From Dromaius novaehollandiae (lineage: Eukaryota; Chordata; Aves; Casuariiformes; Dromaiidae), in NCBI RefSeq assembly GCF_036370855.1, contig NC_088105.1, forward strand, positions 14,203,619 to 14,267,618: a stretch of DNA of 64,000 bases, in the 5' to 3' direction. The translations under genes and the position numbers were made by a program. Shown piece by piece: positions 1-12,000 of this stretch. The notes beneath the pieces were generated by a model. That model had not been told where the DNA came from, made no database searches, and saw only the letters and a program-made list of their open reading frames with translations. How positions within the stretch are numbered: position 1 is the stretch's first letter; each line of letters begins with the position of its first letter.

Positions 1-544
1 GAATCTCCCCTGCAGTCTTTTTCCCTGAGTGGCATTACATTTGGCACCTCCCTGACCTCAGATACAGCAGCAGTGTTAAGAGAGACGTTACCTGTCAGTG
101 GCTCCATCCTCTGGGCCTTCAGGACTCCCTGGAGACCACTGTGCGGCTGGGGCAACTTGCCACTCTTTTGGCTACTCCTGCCACAACCCGTCCTGCTGCC
201 AGAAGCAGATCCCGCACAGAGAGAGGTTTTCCTAGAGGAACAGTCCCCGACAATTTTCTGTGTGAAAGCAAACTAAAAGCAAATAAAAAATACATACTTT
301 TTCAGCTAAAGCTTTAACTTCTTTGAGCTCCTTTTTTTTTTGTTCTGTTTTTAAGCTTGATCCCCTCCCAGCCCTCCTCTGGCAGTCTTCCTGCTCTTGA
401 TGTGTTTGAAAGAGTCCATATTTTCCTTTAATGCCTTTTGGAAGTTGTTTCTCAGACTTTTTCTTGGCTTGCTTGCTTATGTTTTTACACTTAACCTTCC
501 ACAGTTTATGGTCCTTCAATTTTTCTCACTCGGACATAGTTTCA

Positions 545-760
545 GGGTTTTTTTTTTTTGAAGGATGCCTTTTTATTTATAGCTGCCTTTCTTATCCTCC
601 TGTTTAGCCTTTTCTGAAGCCTTGCCTGAAAGCTGGTAATGCATCTGCTTAAGGGCTTCGGGATGGTGTCCTTAAGATGTCCTCCTCTCTCGCTAGCCCA
701 TGAATCTTCTCGGCTGCCCCTTTGCCTTTCTTTTCAACAAGCCTCCTAACTTCCATGCAG
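545..760 (-). pseudogene. possible retrocopy 3' end
   Basis: Read on the - strand, a short open frame (KQMHYQLSGKASEKAKQEDK) ends in TAA that overlaps AATAAA, followed 12 nt later by a run of twelve A. This is the layout of a processed mRNA tail inserted into the genome. The upstream part is frameshifted and the parent gene is not recognised. Another Lys-rich frame continues at 232-519 beyond the A run, which weakens the case. Confidence 0.3.
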
Positions 761-1199
761 CATCCCCATTTTTCATTGGAGCACCGTGGCCAAGGATTTT
801 TTGGGGATGTTGGATGCATTCCTGGCCCCAAGCTGCTGTGCGCCCCCACGGTGCTGGGAGCCAGGTCTGGGGGCAAGGTGGCCCAACGTGGCCACAGTGC
901 TGCCCACAGAGGGGCTCTCCGTGTTCTTGGAGGGACAGGAACATATGGGGCATGCCAGCATCTCCACGCTGGAGATACCTCAGGCAGTGGGAGCATGAGG
1001 ACCTCATCACCCTCCACCTAAGATCCCGGTCTTTCCAGGCCAGATGCAAATTTTCTTGGAAGCTCAAGCAACAGAATTTGTACCCATAACTGCTGACATT
1101 TACCAAGAAAACAGTGAGCAAATGGAGACTGCCCTTTTCCTCCTGGAAAACCATAAACAGACGGGACGCCCTCACAAATGCTGGGATTTCCTGAGAAAG

Positions 1200-2060
1200 C
1201 GGCGGGGAGGGGAGGGCCAGGAGCACGCACGCCCGGCGGAGGTGGCCTCAGCTGGCATCGTGCCCCGCTGCAAGCGGTGGCCGTGGAAAACCTTTCAGGG
1301 ACGAGCGCTGGCCACGCAAGTCCCTCTCTGCGCGGTCACTGTGGTGCGAGCAGCCTGAGCATCCTCCGGGGTCACCCCAAGCGAGCATCCTCCGGGGTCA
1401 CCCCCAGCCCAGAGCGGACGGCGGTGGCGTGGAGGTGGTCCCCCCGGCCCGCACGCCCCGCTCGCCGACGCGCAGACCGCAGCCGGCGTTAGAGAGGGGC
1501 CGGCACCAGGTTTCACGAATTCCTCGGCAGAGCCTGCGGGGTGGAAACCCAAACACAGAGGCAGTTTTACTGGAGGAGGGGGGAGGAAAAAAAAAAAAAA
1601 AAGGAATGGAAACGAAATAGCAGACATAGCGAGGGAGGGCATGTGAAAATAAACAGCGGCGAGCAGAAAAGCGAGGAGCCCCAAGGGCCCAGCCGCCGGG
1701 GAGCCAGCGCAGCCTCCCACGGGTTTGGAGACGACCCGGCCAGGCACCCTGGGGGCTCCTGGCAAAGATGGGCTATGGGGGCTCCGTCCCCCCCCACATT
1801 TCTTCCCGGGGGCGAGACGGGTCCCTGAGCTGGGTGCGCAGCTCGCTGCCTGCCATGGGCCTGCCCCACCGCGCACCGCTCTGTTTCTCGCCAAAGAGAA
1901 CACTGTTAATGTCGTTTCTCTCCAAAGAGAGCACTATTATCCCCGCCGATATCTCCTCTGGGCTCATCACTATAGAAACCGAGCGCTGCGCAGACGTCCA
2001 CTAATTTGGCCCCGCGCGGGTGATCCAATTAGCTCCACCACAGATGAAGACAAAGCAGAG
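1200..2060. promoter_or_regulatory. CpG-rich patch upstream of RGS5 exon 2
   Basis: Elevated CG dinucleotides with a two-copy 22-bp direct repeat (GAGCATCCTCCGGGGTCACC, starting at 1358 and 1382) and a GCGCTGCGCAG near 1982, close to an NRF1 half site. It could be an alternative RGS5 promoter inside intron 1. No donor-bounded first exon is identified. Boundaries are by eye. Confidence 0.4.
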
Positions 2061-2490
2061 AGATCAAGCTCAAGAGCTGCCACCGGTTCTGAGTGCGCAG
2101 CTGGAGATGCCTCAGACCTGCACCGTCAGGGCCCTGAGGGCTGTGTGTCCATGCAAAGTTATACAGCTTGGTACCTCATGAGGCCCTGGTCCTTTGCAAG
2201 GTGGCCGTGCTGGGCTTGAACATCTCACCAAGTCTCTGGCGGTGCCGGTGTCACATTGGGCAGGGACCAGCTCTGCAAATGCTGCTGACCGAGGTGGTGG
2301 GATCTGCGGGTAGCCCATCTCTTTGCTTCTCCAGCCTCCTTCTCTGCCCTGTCCAGTCTGGGCAGTGGAGGCTGCCGGGTCTGGCCCGAGTGCACCACGG
2401 CAGTGTCTCTCCTTGGTGGCAGCAAGGGGCTCAGGGACAGCTGGGTTGGTGCCCTCCCCACCTGACCTGCTCTTTTTTTCTCCTCTACAG

Positions 2491-2601
2491 AGCCAAGGAG
2501 ATCAAGACCAAGTTGGGCACGCTCCTCCAGAAGCCTGACTCGACCATTGACTTCATCATCCCCTACCCGGAGAAGCCAGAGAAGCCAGCCAAAGCCCAGA
2601 A
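2491..2601 (+). CDS. RGS5: RGS5 coding exon 2
   Basis: 111 nt. The acceptor is a T-rich tract ending CTACAG; the donor is GTGAGT at 2602. The first base completes an arginine codon from the missing exon 1, and the last two bases (AA) are completed to lysine by exon 3. It encodes the amphipathic membrane-targeting helix region and the linker before the RGS domain. Confidence 0.95.
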
Positions 2602-5600
2602 GTGAGTACTTCCCGCGTGACGTGGCCAACGAGCAAGGCAGAGGCCGCTGGAGCTGGCAGCCCCAGCAGAGCCGCGCGGCTGGGGTGGGCTGCGCTGCAC
2701 TGCTCCCCGTGCTGCAGCATCCCGCGGCGGCTCAGCCCACACCACCAGTCCTCTGCCCTGACTGTCCCAGGACACCACCACCAGCCCTGGCAGTTGAGTG
2801 CTGTAGGGAGGCATATGGCTCGCAAGCTGTTGAGGGGCCTAAATCATCATACCAGTGCCTTTGAGTGCTGAGAGGTGTGCTGGGAGTACTGGGGGCCGAG
2901 GCATGGACCTTCCTTCCCTGCAGTAGGGCAGGATACAGAGATATTTCACGTCTGCTCCTTCTGATCTTGTAGCTCCCGCAGTCGGCTGCTTCAGGGAGGG
3001 CCAGCTAGTGCTTTCGCAAGGAGCATCCCCATGCCTTGTGGCTCCAGCACTTTTCTGGCACACAGGTGGTGCAGACTCAAGCCCTTTTGGAAAAAGGAGG
3101 AACTAAAATCCAGCTACAGATGGTCAGGGCAGGCACAGTAGGGTATTATGGAAAGGTGGCTCATGGCACGTTCCTCATGACCTGCACACTGGGTGCAGAG
3201 AATTACGCCATGGCAGCATGAGCAATGTCAGGCAATATAGTCTTTTGGAAACCAGATTGCTCAGGGAAATTCAATTTACTTTTGATGAGATTTCACCTTC
3301 ATTTGATAAAAGTTACTCCAGAGGCACAAGGCACTTAGACATCTGAGTCATTTGCCTCAGGTTATTGTGACGTTACCATCCAGAAACCGTCAGCTTTGTT
3401 CAGCATCACTGTGCAGCAGCAGGGTGGTGGTTTCAGGCCAGCAGCGCGTGTCCCAGACCTCGGACATGCAGCGCTCTGGACACACTGCTTTGCTCTAGGC
3501 GGCTCCATGAAGATGGCACATCCTTGCTGTGTTGTTTTCATCCTGAGCCTCTGCTGTCCCGCACCAGGCTGGTTTAAGAGAAGAGCAAAGCAGAGGAACA
3601 GTTAGAGAGGCTGATGGTTTGGTCTGTAGGAATAACAGTTCAAAAGACTGAGACACACGTTAGGAGGCAAAATAAACCTTTAACGGAAATTTTAGCTTAA
3701 ACCAAAAAGCAGGATTCCTTCCTAGATGTAGGGTGATAGCCTCATCCAGGATTTTTCCAGCCTAACAGCAAGTGTGGGCATCCAGGGTCCCCAGAGCTAC
3801 CAGCACACCTGAGCCGTGATGCTGGTGGCTCTTGTAATATCTCATAGCCGTGCTGCCACACAAATGCAGACGATGACCCTCCTGGAGACAGGCATCCATC
3901 CCTGGGAGTTGCTCCCCTTCCTTGAGGTGCCCCTAAGCAAAAAGGGGTTGTGATGTTCTCAAGATAACCAATGCTACACGTACCTCCTGGCTTGAGGTGC
4001 CACCAAACCTCACACACAGTGCTGGAGAACACGTGGCACCTTTGGATGCTCTTCCAGGCAGTGGTCAGACCCAGCTGGGCTGCGGGCTGTGCTTTGGAGG
4101 AATGTCCTTCTCCTTGTTACTCTGTGGGTTTTTGGAGGTGGGGGATTTCTGCATCAGAAGGCCAGCAAGTGCTATAGACTTTTAAATAAGAACATACATT
4201 TTGGATTTTCTCTCCCAGGAGCTCTTCACCAAGTTTCTCTTTCTGCTAAAAATCACAGCTTAAGTTTTCTCGTCCCACTCCCCACAATCTCTTTCAGTCC
4301 AGCCAGCATTAGTCTAAAAATGATAACTCCAAAAAGAGATTGCTGACATAAACCAAAAGGTTGAAGTCACAACTCTCAGGTGAACGTAGGCAAACGTGCC
4401 ACCTATGTTCACGCTCATGCTAGTCTGCAGAAAGCTGCACACGTTTTTCAGGTGGCCACTGTGCTATCAGCGAAGCGTCTGCATGCTGCTCCTACAACTG
4501 CAGCATCAGCCGGTAAGAGCTGCCCGAGGCAAGGCAGGAGGAGGAGGGCAACTGTTTGGCAGTGCATTTTGCTCTCAGTCACTGCCATGCCTCTGTGAAG
4601 AAGACACATTTGTCCCCATTATTTGTCCCTGCTGAAAAACCAGAGTGCATACTCACTGCCTGCTAGCTGGAGGAGTTGTTTTCTCCTGCATTTTATTGTT
4701 GCTCAGCCCAGCTGTCATTCATCAATGAGCATCTCAGTCTCAGTTAATACGATCCCTGGGACATTCAGCTACTGCAAAAGTGAATTTTCTAATTTCCAGG
4801 AAATCTGGATTCTTGGGTTGTATCAGGCCACTACAGTGAGGTGCTTTTCCTTGCACTTACCTGGGGGTGAAGGGACAAGAAAAAGTTCTCGCAGGGAGAG
4901 CAGGGGTGCCTGGCTTGGGAAAGACAGGCATAAACCCGGGGTGGGGGGGTGTAGGGCGGTGATGATCCTTGATGTGAGTGTGAACATGTTTCAGGATCCA
5001 GAAAATGAATTATCCCTCATCATGGGCCCTTACTGCTGGGTGCTGACAGGTTGATGGCAAAAGGGCACCTGATACATAACCTGAGCAAACTTTGCATTTC
5101 TGCCCATCTTTTCTTTACCCTGGAGCTGCCGCGGCAGGGCAGGCCGACCAGATAGGAACCCACAGGGAAAGACCAAGACGCGCTCGGTCAGACCAAGGGT
5201 TGTCTCCCTCGGTGTCCTGCCTCTGCCGGGGGCTGACAGCAGATGCCTCGGAAGAGGAAGAGCAGGCCAAGCAGATAGGATAATCGCCACGGATGTGCTC
5301 CCTGCTTTTCAGCCATTCCAGACGATGGAGGCTCTCGGCTCAGGTGCCATATCCCGGGCCTTAGCGACTAACCTCGGTAGATCCTCTCCCAGGCACTTCC
5401 CTGCCTTCTTCCCGAGCCACCCCGAGGACTTCACCACGGTCCTCCCTCAGCACTTCCCACCCCACGGACCCTGTGCCATTCCCGGGGTGAGGGGTGGCTG
5501 CTGCGGCCACGGTCCTCCCCAAGCCTTTTCCTGGGACAACAACCCGAGGGGGCCAGAGCCACACACTGCTCCTGTGGTACCAGCGGAGCAGCAGTTTATG

Positions 5601-8600
5601 CAGGAGCACGCGGTAGAGCGAGATGGAGAACATGTTTCCCTAGTAGTTCCTGTCCTTGCATCTTTCTCCTGACTGCTGAGCACAGATGTGCTTTCTCCTC
5701 TGACCTCCCCACCACTGACCCCAGGACCTGGCCCGGGGGGGCCGTCTGCCCGCTCAGGGGCCGCTCTGTGCGACGACGCTTCGAGCGGCACGTAGGGAGC
5801 GAGGCCCAGCCCCGAGGCGACGTCTGGAGCCGGGGGTGGGGGTGAGCAGGGGCAGGGCGGCAGTCGGGTGGCCGTTAGCTCCGCGTGGCACAGCAGCTCC
5901 GCGCGTGCCCGCACCTCCAGACCGGCACCATTCCTCACGGCCCGCTCCTCGCCGGAGGGGGCAGGGCCCGTCTGCGCCAGCCCAAACCGGTGCCTGCGAT
6001 CAGGAGATGGCACCGCTGACTGGGGGGGGGCGGGGAACAGGCCCTCACACCCTCCTCAGTCTGGTTTAAGCTACACCTGGGCAGACCTGGCAGGCTGCTG
6101 CTGTGCCCAGACTGTGCTGCCGCTGGGAGCATTGCCCTGCTTTTAACAGCGCGGGGCTGGCTGCAGCACCCCGGGGCTTGCGCGCCCACCTGCGCCCTCC
6201 CCTTCTCCCACCCCGCTTCGGGGCACAAAGCCGCCTCGCTTTCTGCTGTCGCGGCTCGAGAGCTGCTCGGCGGCAGGACGCAGGCTCCCGAGCGGCTCTG
6301 CGCAGCCCCCTGCCCCGGGCTCTCCCCCACGGCCTGGCCCGGAGCGACGCTCTTGCTCGCACCAGCCACAGCGTGAACGGGAAAGGACGCGGCGCCCTCC
6401 CCGCGGAGGGGGATAGTGGAAAATCTGCACCCGCCCCAGGCCCACCGCCGAAGCGCCAGGGCCGTGGGGCCACGGGCGGTCCTGCCCCTGCCCTCCCTGG
6501 GAGCAGGCACTGCTCCCATGGCTTTCCAGCCCCCGAAGCACCAGCCGACAGAAAACCCCGGCCCGCACCCAGCCACCAAGCACTCAGGGTTTCCACTTGC
6601 GCGGGAGCCGCAGCAGCGGGAGTCCTGCCCCGCCACGGGGCGTGGGAACGGGGCCGGCGGGCTGTGGGAGTGCAGGGGAGCTGACCCCCGCCGCGGCCCA
6701 GCAGGGACGCGCAGCCAAAACCATCCCATCCTCCTTCCCCCGCCCCGGGGAAGCATCCAACCCGGACACCCGCGTCCCGATGGAGACAGGCTGCTCGGGC
6801 GTCTGGGCGCGGGAAGGCGCTGGGGAATCGCAGAGGGGTCAGATGTGGGAGACGCTCGTCCCGCCACCGAGACACCGGCCGCTGGTCACGGCGGGAGGTT
6901 CGGGGACGCTTCCCAGCTGCAAAATGTCAGCAAAAGCAAAGTGCTGGGCAAGCGCAGTGCAGCAAGTCCCGGTGCAGCCTCCCAGCCCTGCACGGCACCG
7001 CTGAGCCCACCCAGGAGAGGCCCCGGCGCAGGCACCAGTGCAGCCCGCTGCTGCCTGGAGGCATCCTGCCTTCCCAGATGTGCACAGATGTGGGGACACG
7101 AAGGTGATGTGCGGTTGTGCTCGTGCTAGGCAAAGCCAGAGAGAGCTGCGAGTGACAGAGGAGATGCATTTTAGGGTGAGCCACATCTCTGCTCAAAACC
7201 CATCCCTGAGCTCCCAGGGGACTTCACCTGCATTAGCTGCAGGACCTCAGCCCTTGTCCCAGCTTTCCCAGCTGAACTGCAGGGCATGCAGATACTTGGC
7301 TTATCCTAAAGACGAAGATGTCGTATGCTGCAATTCAGTCCCCACCACCACCTCCCTCTGGGTAAACTAACTGCACAAAACTGCTCCCTGCAACCCACTG
7401 CCCCAGTTCTGCAACAATCGTCATAGCTCTTTACTCCATCCCCCGCCCCCCCGATTTTTAAAGAAACATATCAATTTAAAAAAGCCCACACCCCTGTGCT
7501 GCAAGCATGGACTACCTGTTTTTTTTTTTCTTTCCTCCCGTTAGGCCATCGCCAGAGGAGGCTTTGCAGTGGCGTGATTCCCTGGAGAAGCTCCTGCAAA
7601 ACACCTGTAAGTTCACATCGTCACCCTGCCCCCCTGCGCGGGGGGTCCTGCGCGTCAGCCTCATGCCCGTCTGTGGCATGTTTCCCCCCTTCCAAGGCTA
7701 GTTTCGTGGTGCAGCACGTCCACCGTTTCCCCAGGATCCCAGAGGCATCAGGGCCGCCGGTGTTGCGGAGTGATGAGCTGGCCTGGGGAAAGCGCTTTTG
7801 GGTCCCGCGCCACCCCCGGGGGACACACCAATCCCACCCCACAGCCCTGCTTGGCCCATCCCAAGCTTGGCCTGGCATCCCTTCCCGCCATGCACGCCGC
7901 TGCTCCCCGCTCCCCGTCCGTCCCTGCCCGGTGCACGGCGCTCAGCGGCCCCGCGCTCCCCTGCAGACGGGCTCGCCAGCTTCAGCAGCTTCCTGCGCTC
8001 CGAGTTCAGCGAGGAGAACGTCGAGTTCTGGGTGGCCTGCGAGGACTACAAGAAAACCAAGTCTCCTGCGAAGATGGCAGAGAAGGCCAAGAAGATATAC
8101 GAGGAGTTCATCCAGACAGAGGCACCTAAGGAGGTCAGTGCCCCGGGGGCCGGGGACGAGGGGCAGCCCTGATGGGCTGGATTCCCCCAGCACCCCCGGC
8201 CGCACACTCAGCAGCTCCCCAGAGCCGCCTTTGCCGGGCTAGCGCCTGTTGCGGGAGCTTCCAGCACACAGCCAGTCCCCCTCCCTAGGGAGGGTCTGCT
8301 GCCAGGCAGCTTACGCTGACATTAATCTTAAAGCATAGCAGCTTTTACTGTAGTCTTCCCCTCAAAACTACCCACACTGCAGAAGAGACCTCATCTGTCA
8401 CTACAGATTTGTCCCCCAAATAAGCCAGGCTGGTTCACTCGCTCCCCATAATCTTTACCCAGTTGTTGGTGGGAGAGAGCAGGCTGGGGAGATGCCCATC
8501 ACCTCCGCTCAGGGAGGCCAGAGTCATCATCACTCTTACACTCCCGTCACAGGTGAATATTGACCACTTCACCAGAGCTGTGACCATGAAGAACCTGGTG

Positions 8601-8714
8601 GAGCCATCAGTGGGCAGCTTTGACATGGCCCAGAAGAGGATCTTTGCCCTGATGGAGAAGGACTCCCTGCCCAGATTCGTGCGGTCGGAGTTTTATCAGG
8701 AGCTGATCAAGTAG
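2491..8714 (+). CDS. RGS5: RGS5, regulator of G-protein signalling 5 (exons 2-5; 5' partial)
   Basis: GTPase-activating protein for Gi and Gq alpha subunits; in mammals it acts at the inner plasma membrane and cytosol of pericytes and smooth muscle. Coding parts are 2491-2601, 7545-7606, 7967-8133 and 8553-8714. They sum to 502 nt, exactly what human RGS5 (181 residues) leaves after a 44-nt first exon. By human numbering the window supplies residues 16-181. The N-terminal part reads [15 protein letters not shown]; the RGS domain spans about 66-180 with SEEN (Asn90), KEVNID (Asn130) and EKDS, whose serine falls at 166, the reported protein kinase C site in mammalian RGS5. The protein ends QELIK and stops with TAG at 8712-8714. 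Every junction is GT-AG and keeps frame. RGS4 and RGS16 fit worse because the proline/lysine-rich linker [13 protein letters not shown] is specific to RGS5. The Met-Cys start cannot be checked. Confidence 0.97.
2602..7544 (+). other. RGS5 intron 2 with internal CpG island
   Basis: 4.9 kb between GTGAGT at 2602 and the acceptor CCCGTTAG ending at 7544. Most of it is ordinary unique-looking sequence. About 5720-6990 is strikingly GC- and CpG-rich and is listed separately. I see no coding exon in it on either strand. Confidence 0.75.
5720..6990. promoter_or_regulatory. CpG island inside RGS5 intron 2
   Basis: About 1.2 kb with dense CG dinucleotides, clearly above the flanking intron. It produces several long overlapping frames on both strands (up to 310 codons at 5935-6867 on the - strand), which is expected when stop codons are scarce in GC-rich DNA. 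It lies upstream of the exons for the whole RGS domain, so it could drive a shorter RGS5 transcript or an antisense RNA. No TATA box or convincing first exon with donor was identified. The boundaries are estimates by eye. Confidence 0.5.
7545..7606 (+). CDS. RGS5: RGS5 coding exon 3
   Basis: 62 nt, the same length as exon 3 of RGS4 and RGS18 in this window. The acceptor is a long T tract ending CCCGTTAG and the donor is GTAAGT. It encodes [20 protein letters not shown], with a split lysine at the start and a split tyrosine at the end, and opens the RGS domain (helix alpha-1 to alpha-2). Confidence 0.95.
7607..7966 (+). other. RGS5 intron 3
   Basis: A 360-bp GC-rich intron with donor GTAAGT and acceptor CCCTGCAG. 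Nothing else is seen in it. Confidence 0.85.
7967..8133 (+). CDS. RGS5: RGS5 coding exon 4 (RGS domain core)
   Basis: 167 nt, the conserved length for this exon. It encodes [17 protein letters not shown] and the following [12 protein letters not shown] to QTEAPKE, the heart of the RGS fold. Asn90 in SEEN is a G-alpha switch contact. The donor is GTCAGT at 8134, a slightly weak but acceptable site. Confidence 0.96.
8134..8552 (+). other. RGS5 intron 4
   Basis: A 419-bp intron from GTCAGT to an acceptor ending CGTCACAG. It has no recognisable repeat or gene. Confidence 0.85.
8553..8714 (+). CDS. RGS5: RGS5 coding exon 5 and stop
   Basis: 162 nt including TAG. It begins with VNIDHFT (Asn130 contact), passes EKDSLPRFV, where Ser166 is the residue reported as a protein kinase C target, and ends EFYQELIK like mammalian RGS5. 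There is no C-terminal extension. Confidence 0.96.
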   Translation: MNIDHFTRAVTMKNLVEPSVGSFDMAQKRIFALMEKDSLPRFVRSEFYQELIK

Positions 8715-9023
8715 CAGCGCGGCCAGGCTGTGCGAGGCACTCCCCACGAGCAATCCCACCGCTTCTGTCTGATCGCTTTCCCCTTCTCCTCTTGCTGCTT
8801 TGCTTTCTCAATGACACCCTAAAAGGGCATCCAGGAGTGTTGCTAAACTTTTCTCCCAGTGCTTTGGACCCCATCAGAGATGCCTCTCTTACAGTCTCTG
8901 TCCTCTCTTATCAGAAGACCAATTAGCAGAAACATCTGGTGAACCTCCCCTGGATGGTGGGTGGGGGCACTGGAAGCAGCTGAGCAGCCGATACCAGCTG
9001 TGACCCCACAGCAGCTGGAGCAC

Positions 9024-9076
9024 CGGGGCCAGGGCCAGGGCCAGGGCTGGGGCCGGGGCCGGGGCCAGGGCCAGGC
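9024..9076. repeat. GGCCAG/GGCCGG hexamer minisatellite
   Basis: About eight imperfect copies of a six-base unit, GGCCAG with GGCTGG and GGCCGG variants, just downstream of the RGS5 stop. It creates an artificial Gly-Gln/Gly-Arg repeat frame that I do not treat as a gene. Confidence 0.9.
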
Positions 9077-12000
9077 AGCGCTTTTCTGGGGCTGCGACGC
9101 TCATCTTCATTCGGAGGTTTTCAGATGCCAGCCTCCGCCCTGCAGGCCCCATCTCAGCGCTGCTGGAGGGGTCCTGGGTGCTGGGTTTAACCCAGGCAAA
9201 CCGGGTTTAGCCCAGGCAAACTGCCCTGCCTGCCCCTCCAGCCGCCCTGACCCCCAGCGCGCTGGTCCCCTGCGCATATGTTTCTGCTGCAAACTCCTGC
9301 CCCGTTTGGGCCGTGGCGCGCGCAGGCGCTGGCCCGTGTTCGCACGTGCGGGGCGAGGGCTGGTGCCTGCAGCGGCTCTGGGATTGTTTCTCTGACTTGG
9401 CTGCTTTTCTGAAGCTGCTGGGACACGACCTGTATTTTTCCCAGGTTTGCCCGCGTCGCTGCTCCGGCCCAGGCGCTTTCCCTCCTGGCAGCTTCCCGGG
9501 TGTCGCCGGGGCTGCCCTGGGTGCTGCGGACGTGCTCCCAACCCCGGCTGAGCCCCGCGGGTTTGCAGCCCCGGGGACCGTGGCAGGTCATAGCCAAGCA
9601 CCGGCTCTAGCGTGTCTTCAGAAAACGGCCGTTCAGCAGACGCAGCCGGGTGAAGCAAAGGCGACAGACGGAGGTTACATCCGTAGGGAAGGGAGGGAGC
9701 TGTGAAACCGTGCCCCAGCCCGCAGGCAGAGCGGCATGCGGCGCGCCTCACCGAGCGGCCCCGCCTGGGAGCTGCCGGCCCGACGGCCCGAAGGCTGCGC
9801 CCCGGAGGCCGTAAGAGGGGTAAAACCAAATCTGTCCGTTCAAAACGCTGGGACTGTTTAGCAAAGCAGGCCTCCTGCCTGCTCCAGCCACTCGCATTAG
9901 TTACTGCTCATAACTTCCAGGCTGCCCCATCCCCGGTGCCTACGCACAGCCCCGAGCAGCGCTGCCGAGGCGGCTGCCGGCGCGCTCGGATGCACGTCTG
10001 CGGCTGCAGCTGCAGCTGCCGCAGCCTCCCCTGCCAGCTGCTTCTCTCTGTAGTGGGCACGCCGAAGCGATGCTTCTGCACAAACCCCAGCGAGGGCAAT
10101 CAGTTAGATGAGGGAGCAAAACCATGCTGGGGGGAAAAAAAGCTGCTGATTGGAACTGTCCCGATCCAATTCTGAAAAGGAAAAAAAAAAAAAGACAAAA
10201 ACATTTGAAAGATGAAGAATAAAACCCTGTCTTGAACAGATGGCAAACTCTGCTGAGTTTGTGAAGCCTGCTCCTCTCTCTTCAGTCCCCTCCAGGCTGC
10301 CCAAGGCATGTGTTTTTAAGGCGGTCTCTTAAAAAGACCAGTTCTTTGCAAATTATGCAAATCCAGCCCACTTTGCTGACAGAAGGTATCACATCTGACA
10401 ACAGGGCGAAGGCATGCATAGAAGGAAGCTGGGGGTCTCATTTCAATCTCGACCTCGTGAGTTCTCTGATGTGACCGTAGTAAGTCCTTGGGGTCTGAAA
10501 GTGTCATCCCTGGGATGAGCTCCTGGTGCGGCCACCGCAGGCCCACGCCTTGCGGTGAGCATGCTGTGTGGCTCCACCTGCACAGCAAGCAATCCAACGT
10601 ATCTATCCAAAATATATGTGATTACACTTCCAGGAGGCCTCTCATCCACCCTCAGACGGCTCTACCCAAACTACAAATCATGAGACTCCACGCAAAATGC
10701 AATAACATAAACAATGGGTTTGCCAACCTCTTAAAGACTTGAAAAATCTGATCAAAACCCCAGCAGCCCCAAATATTTACACGTTGTCACTATGGTGATG
10801 AATAAAAATACAGCTCTAGCTGCAGGAAGTGGGCTGCACTTTCCAGGCGGCGTTGGGGAGGCAGAGGAAAGATGAAGGACATCCCAAATGCACTCTGCGC
10901 ATGGGCTTTTTTTCTCCCCAGCAAATGGCCTGGGAAAGTTGGTGCTTGAGCAGCAGCAGGCAATGCTCACTGAGCATTTCTGGGGGCGAGCATGGGGTCG
11001 GCTTGGGCTGCCACGGATCACCAGAGCCGCGATGGGGCCAATGCATGGCAGGAGGGCCCCAGGCAGGTAACACCTCTGCCGTGAGAAAGTGCAAGTCCAG
11101 CCTTCAAAACGGCGTGGGGTCTCCCTAGCAGCGTTTGCTGCCTGGAGCCAGTGTACGACGAGTAAGAGGCAAGAACAGGGCTTAGAGCAAGAGGATAGGC
11201 TGGTCTAGCAGTTGTAATACAGGGTATTCCCGCTGCCTCTGGGCCATCTGTGGGCTCTGCCATGGTCCCAGCATCTTCACACAGTAGTATCACCACAACC
11301 TGGGTTCGGTGTGTTTATGCTCCTCGTTCATGGCACTACTGATAGAAATGCAAAACCAAACAGGCTTCCTTGCAGAAAGACTCATATATTTCATTTTTAC
11401 TTAATAGTTCAGCACATATTTCAAGTTACTCTCATATGTTTCACAGTTAAATACCAACAGCAATACTGTAGAGAGCTGGAGTCTAGCATACGTCCCCTGC
11501 TGAAGGGTGAATTGCTGTGCGTGAGACAAACCTGAGGTGTCACGAGCTGCAACAGCGCCGCGCGGGGCAGAGAGAAAGTGTCTTGCTACGTAGGAATCGA
11601 AAAGAAAGGTGGAGGGCAGAATCAGGAGAGGTGAAGTAGCTTCTGCCGAGGCGTCAGCTGGAAATGCCAACTGAGCATCAAACGTCGGATGGAAAACATT
11701 GGCCAGGAAGCTCAAGCCAGGACTCGCTTGCGGGACGAATGCGTGGGCTCCTTGGGAGCCCGTGGGCAACCTCCTGAGGTCCATGGGAAGCGCGTCCTTG
11801 GCCGAGTTCAGAGCAGCTCTCTGCGCAGCTGTGACCGCTCCACGTCTGCACTTTGGGACGGCGGCGGTGCGTGTCGGGCAGCCCATGCCGGGACGTGCCG
11901 CGGCGCCCAGCGCGGCCGCGGCTCACGCGAGCACGGCACGAACAGCGCCCTCCCAGTGGAGGTGGCGGGAGTTGTGGTTGGGTGGCATGGGCGTTTGGCT

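Larger units (their letters stand above)
1..2490 (+). other. RGS5 intron 1 (3' part), non-coding
   Basis: No RGS5 start exon is visible here: a 44-nt exon beginning Met-Cys and ending in AG before a donor was looked for and not found, so exon 1 should lie to the left of the window. The stretch holds a possible retrocopy remnant at about 545-760 on the - strand, a CpG-rich patch at about 1200-2060, and a 16-A run at 1587-1602. It ends in a pyrimidine-rich acceptor at 2471-2490. The frames open across it look like chance frames of GC-rich DNA. Confidence 0.7.

Noticed and set aside
1..2490. RGS5 exon 1 inside the window
   Set aside because: No Met-Cys-Lys-Gly start followed by a donor in the needed phase was found, so exon 1 is taken to lie left of the window.
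5935..6875. Long - strand frames of 269 and 310 codons
   Set aside because: They overlap each other and + strand frames within a CpG island, are Ala/Gly/Arg/Pro-rich with no motif, and have no splice or start context.
8961..9395. Gly-Gln/Gly-Arg repeat protein frame
   Set aside because: A by-product of the GGCCAG hexamer repeat; no start context or conservation evidence.
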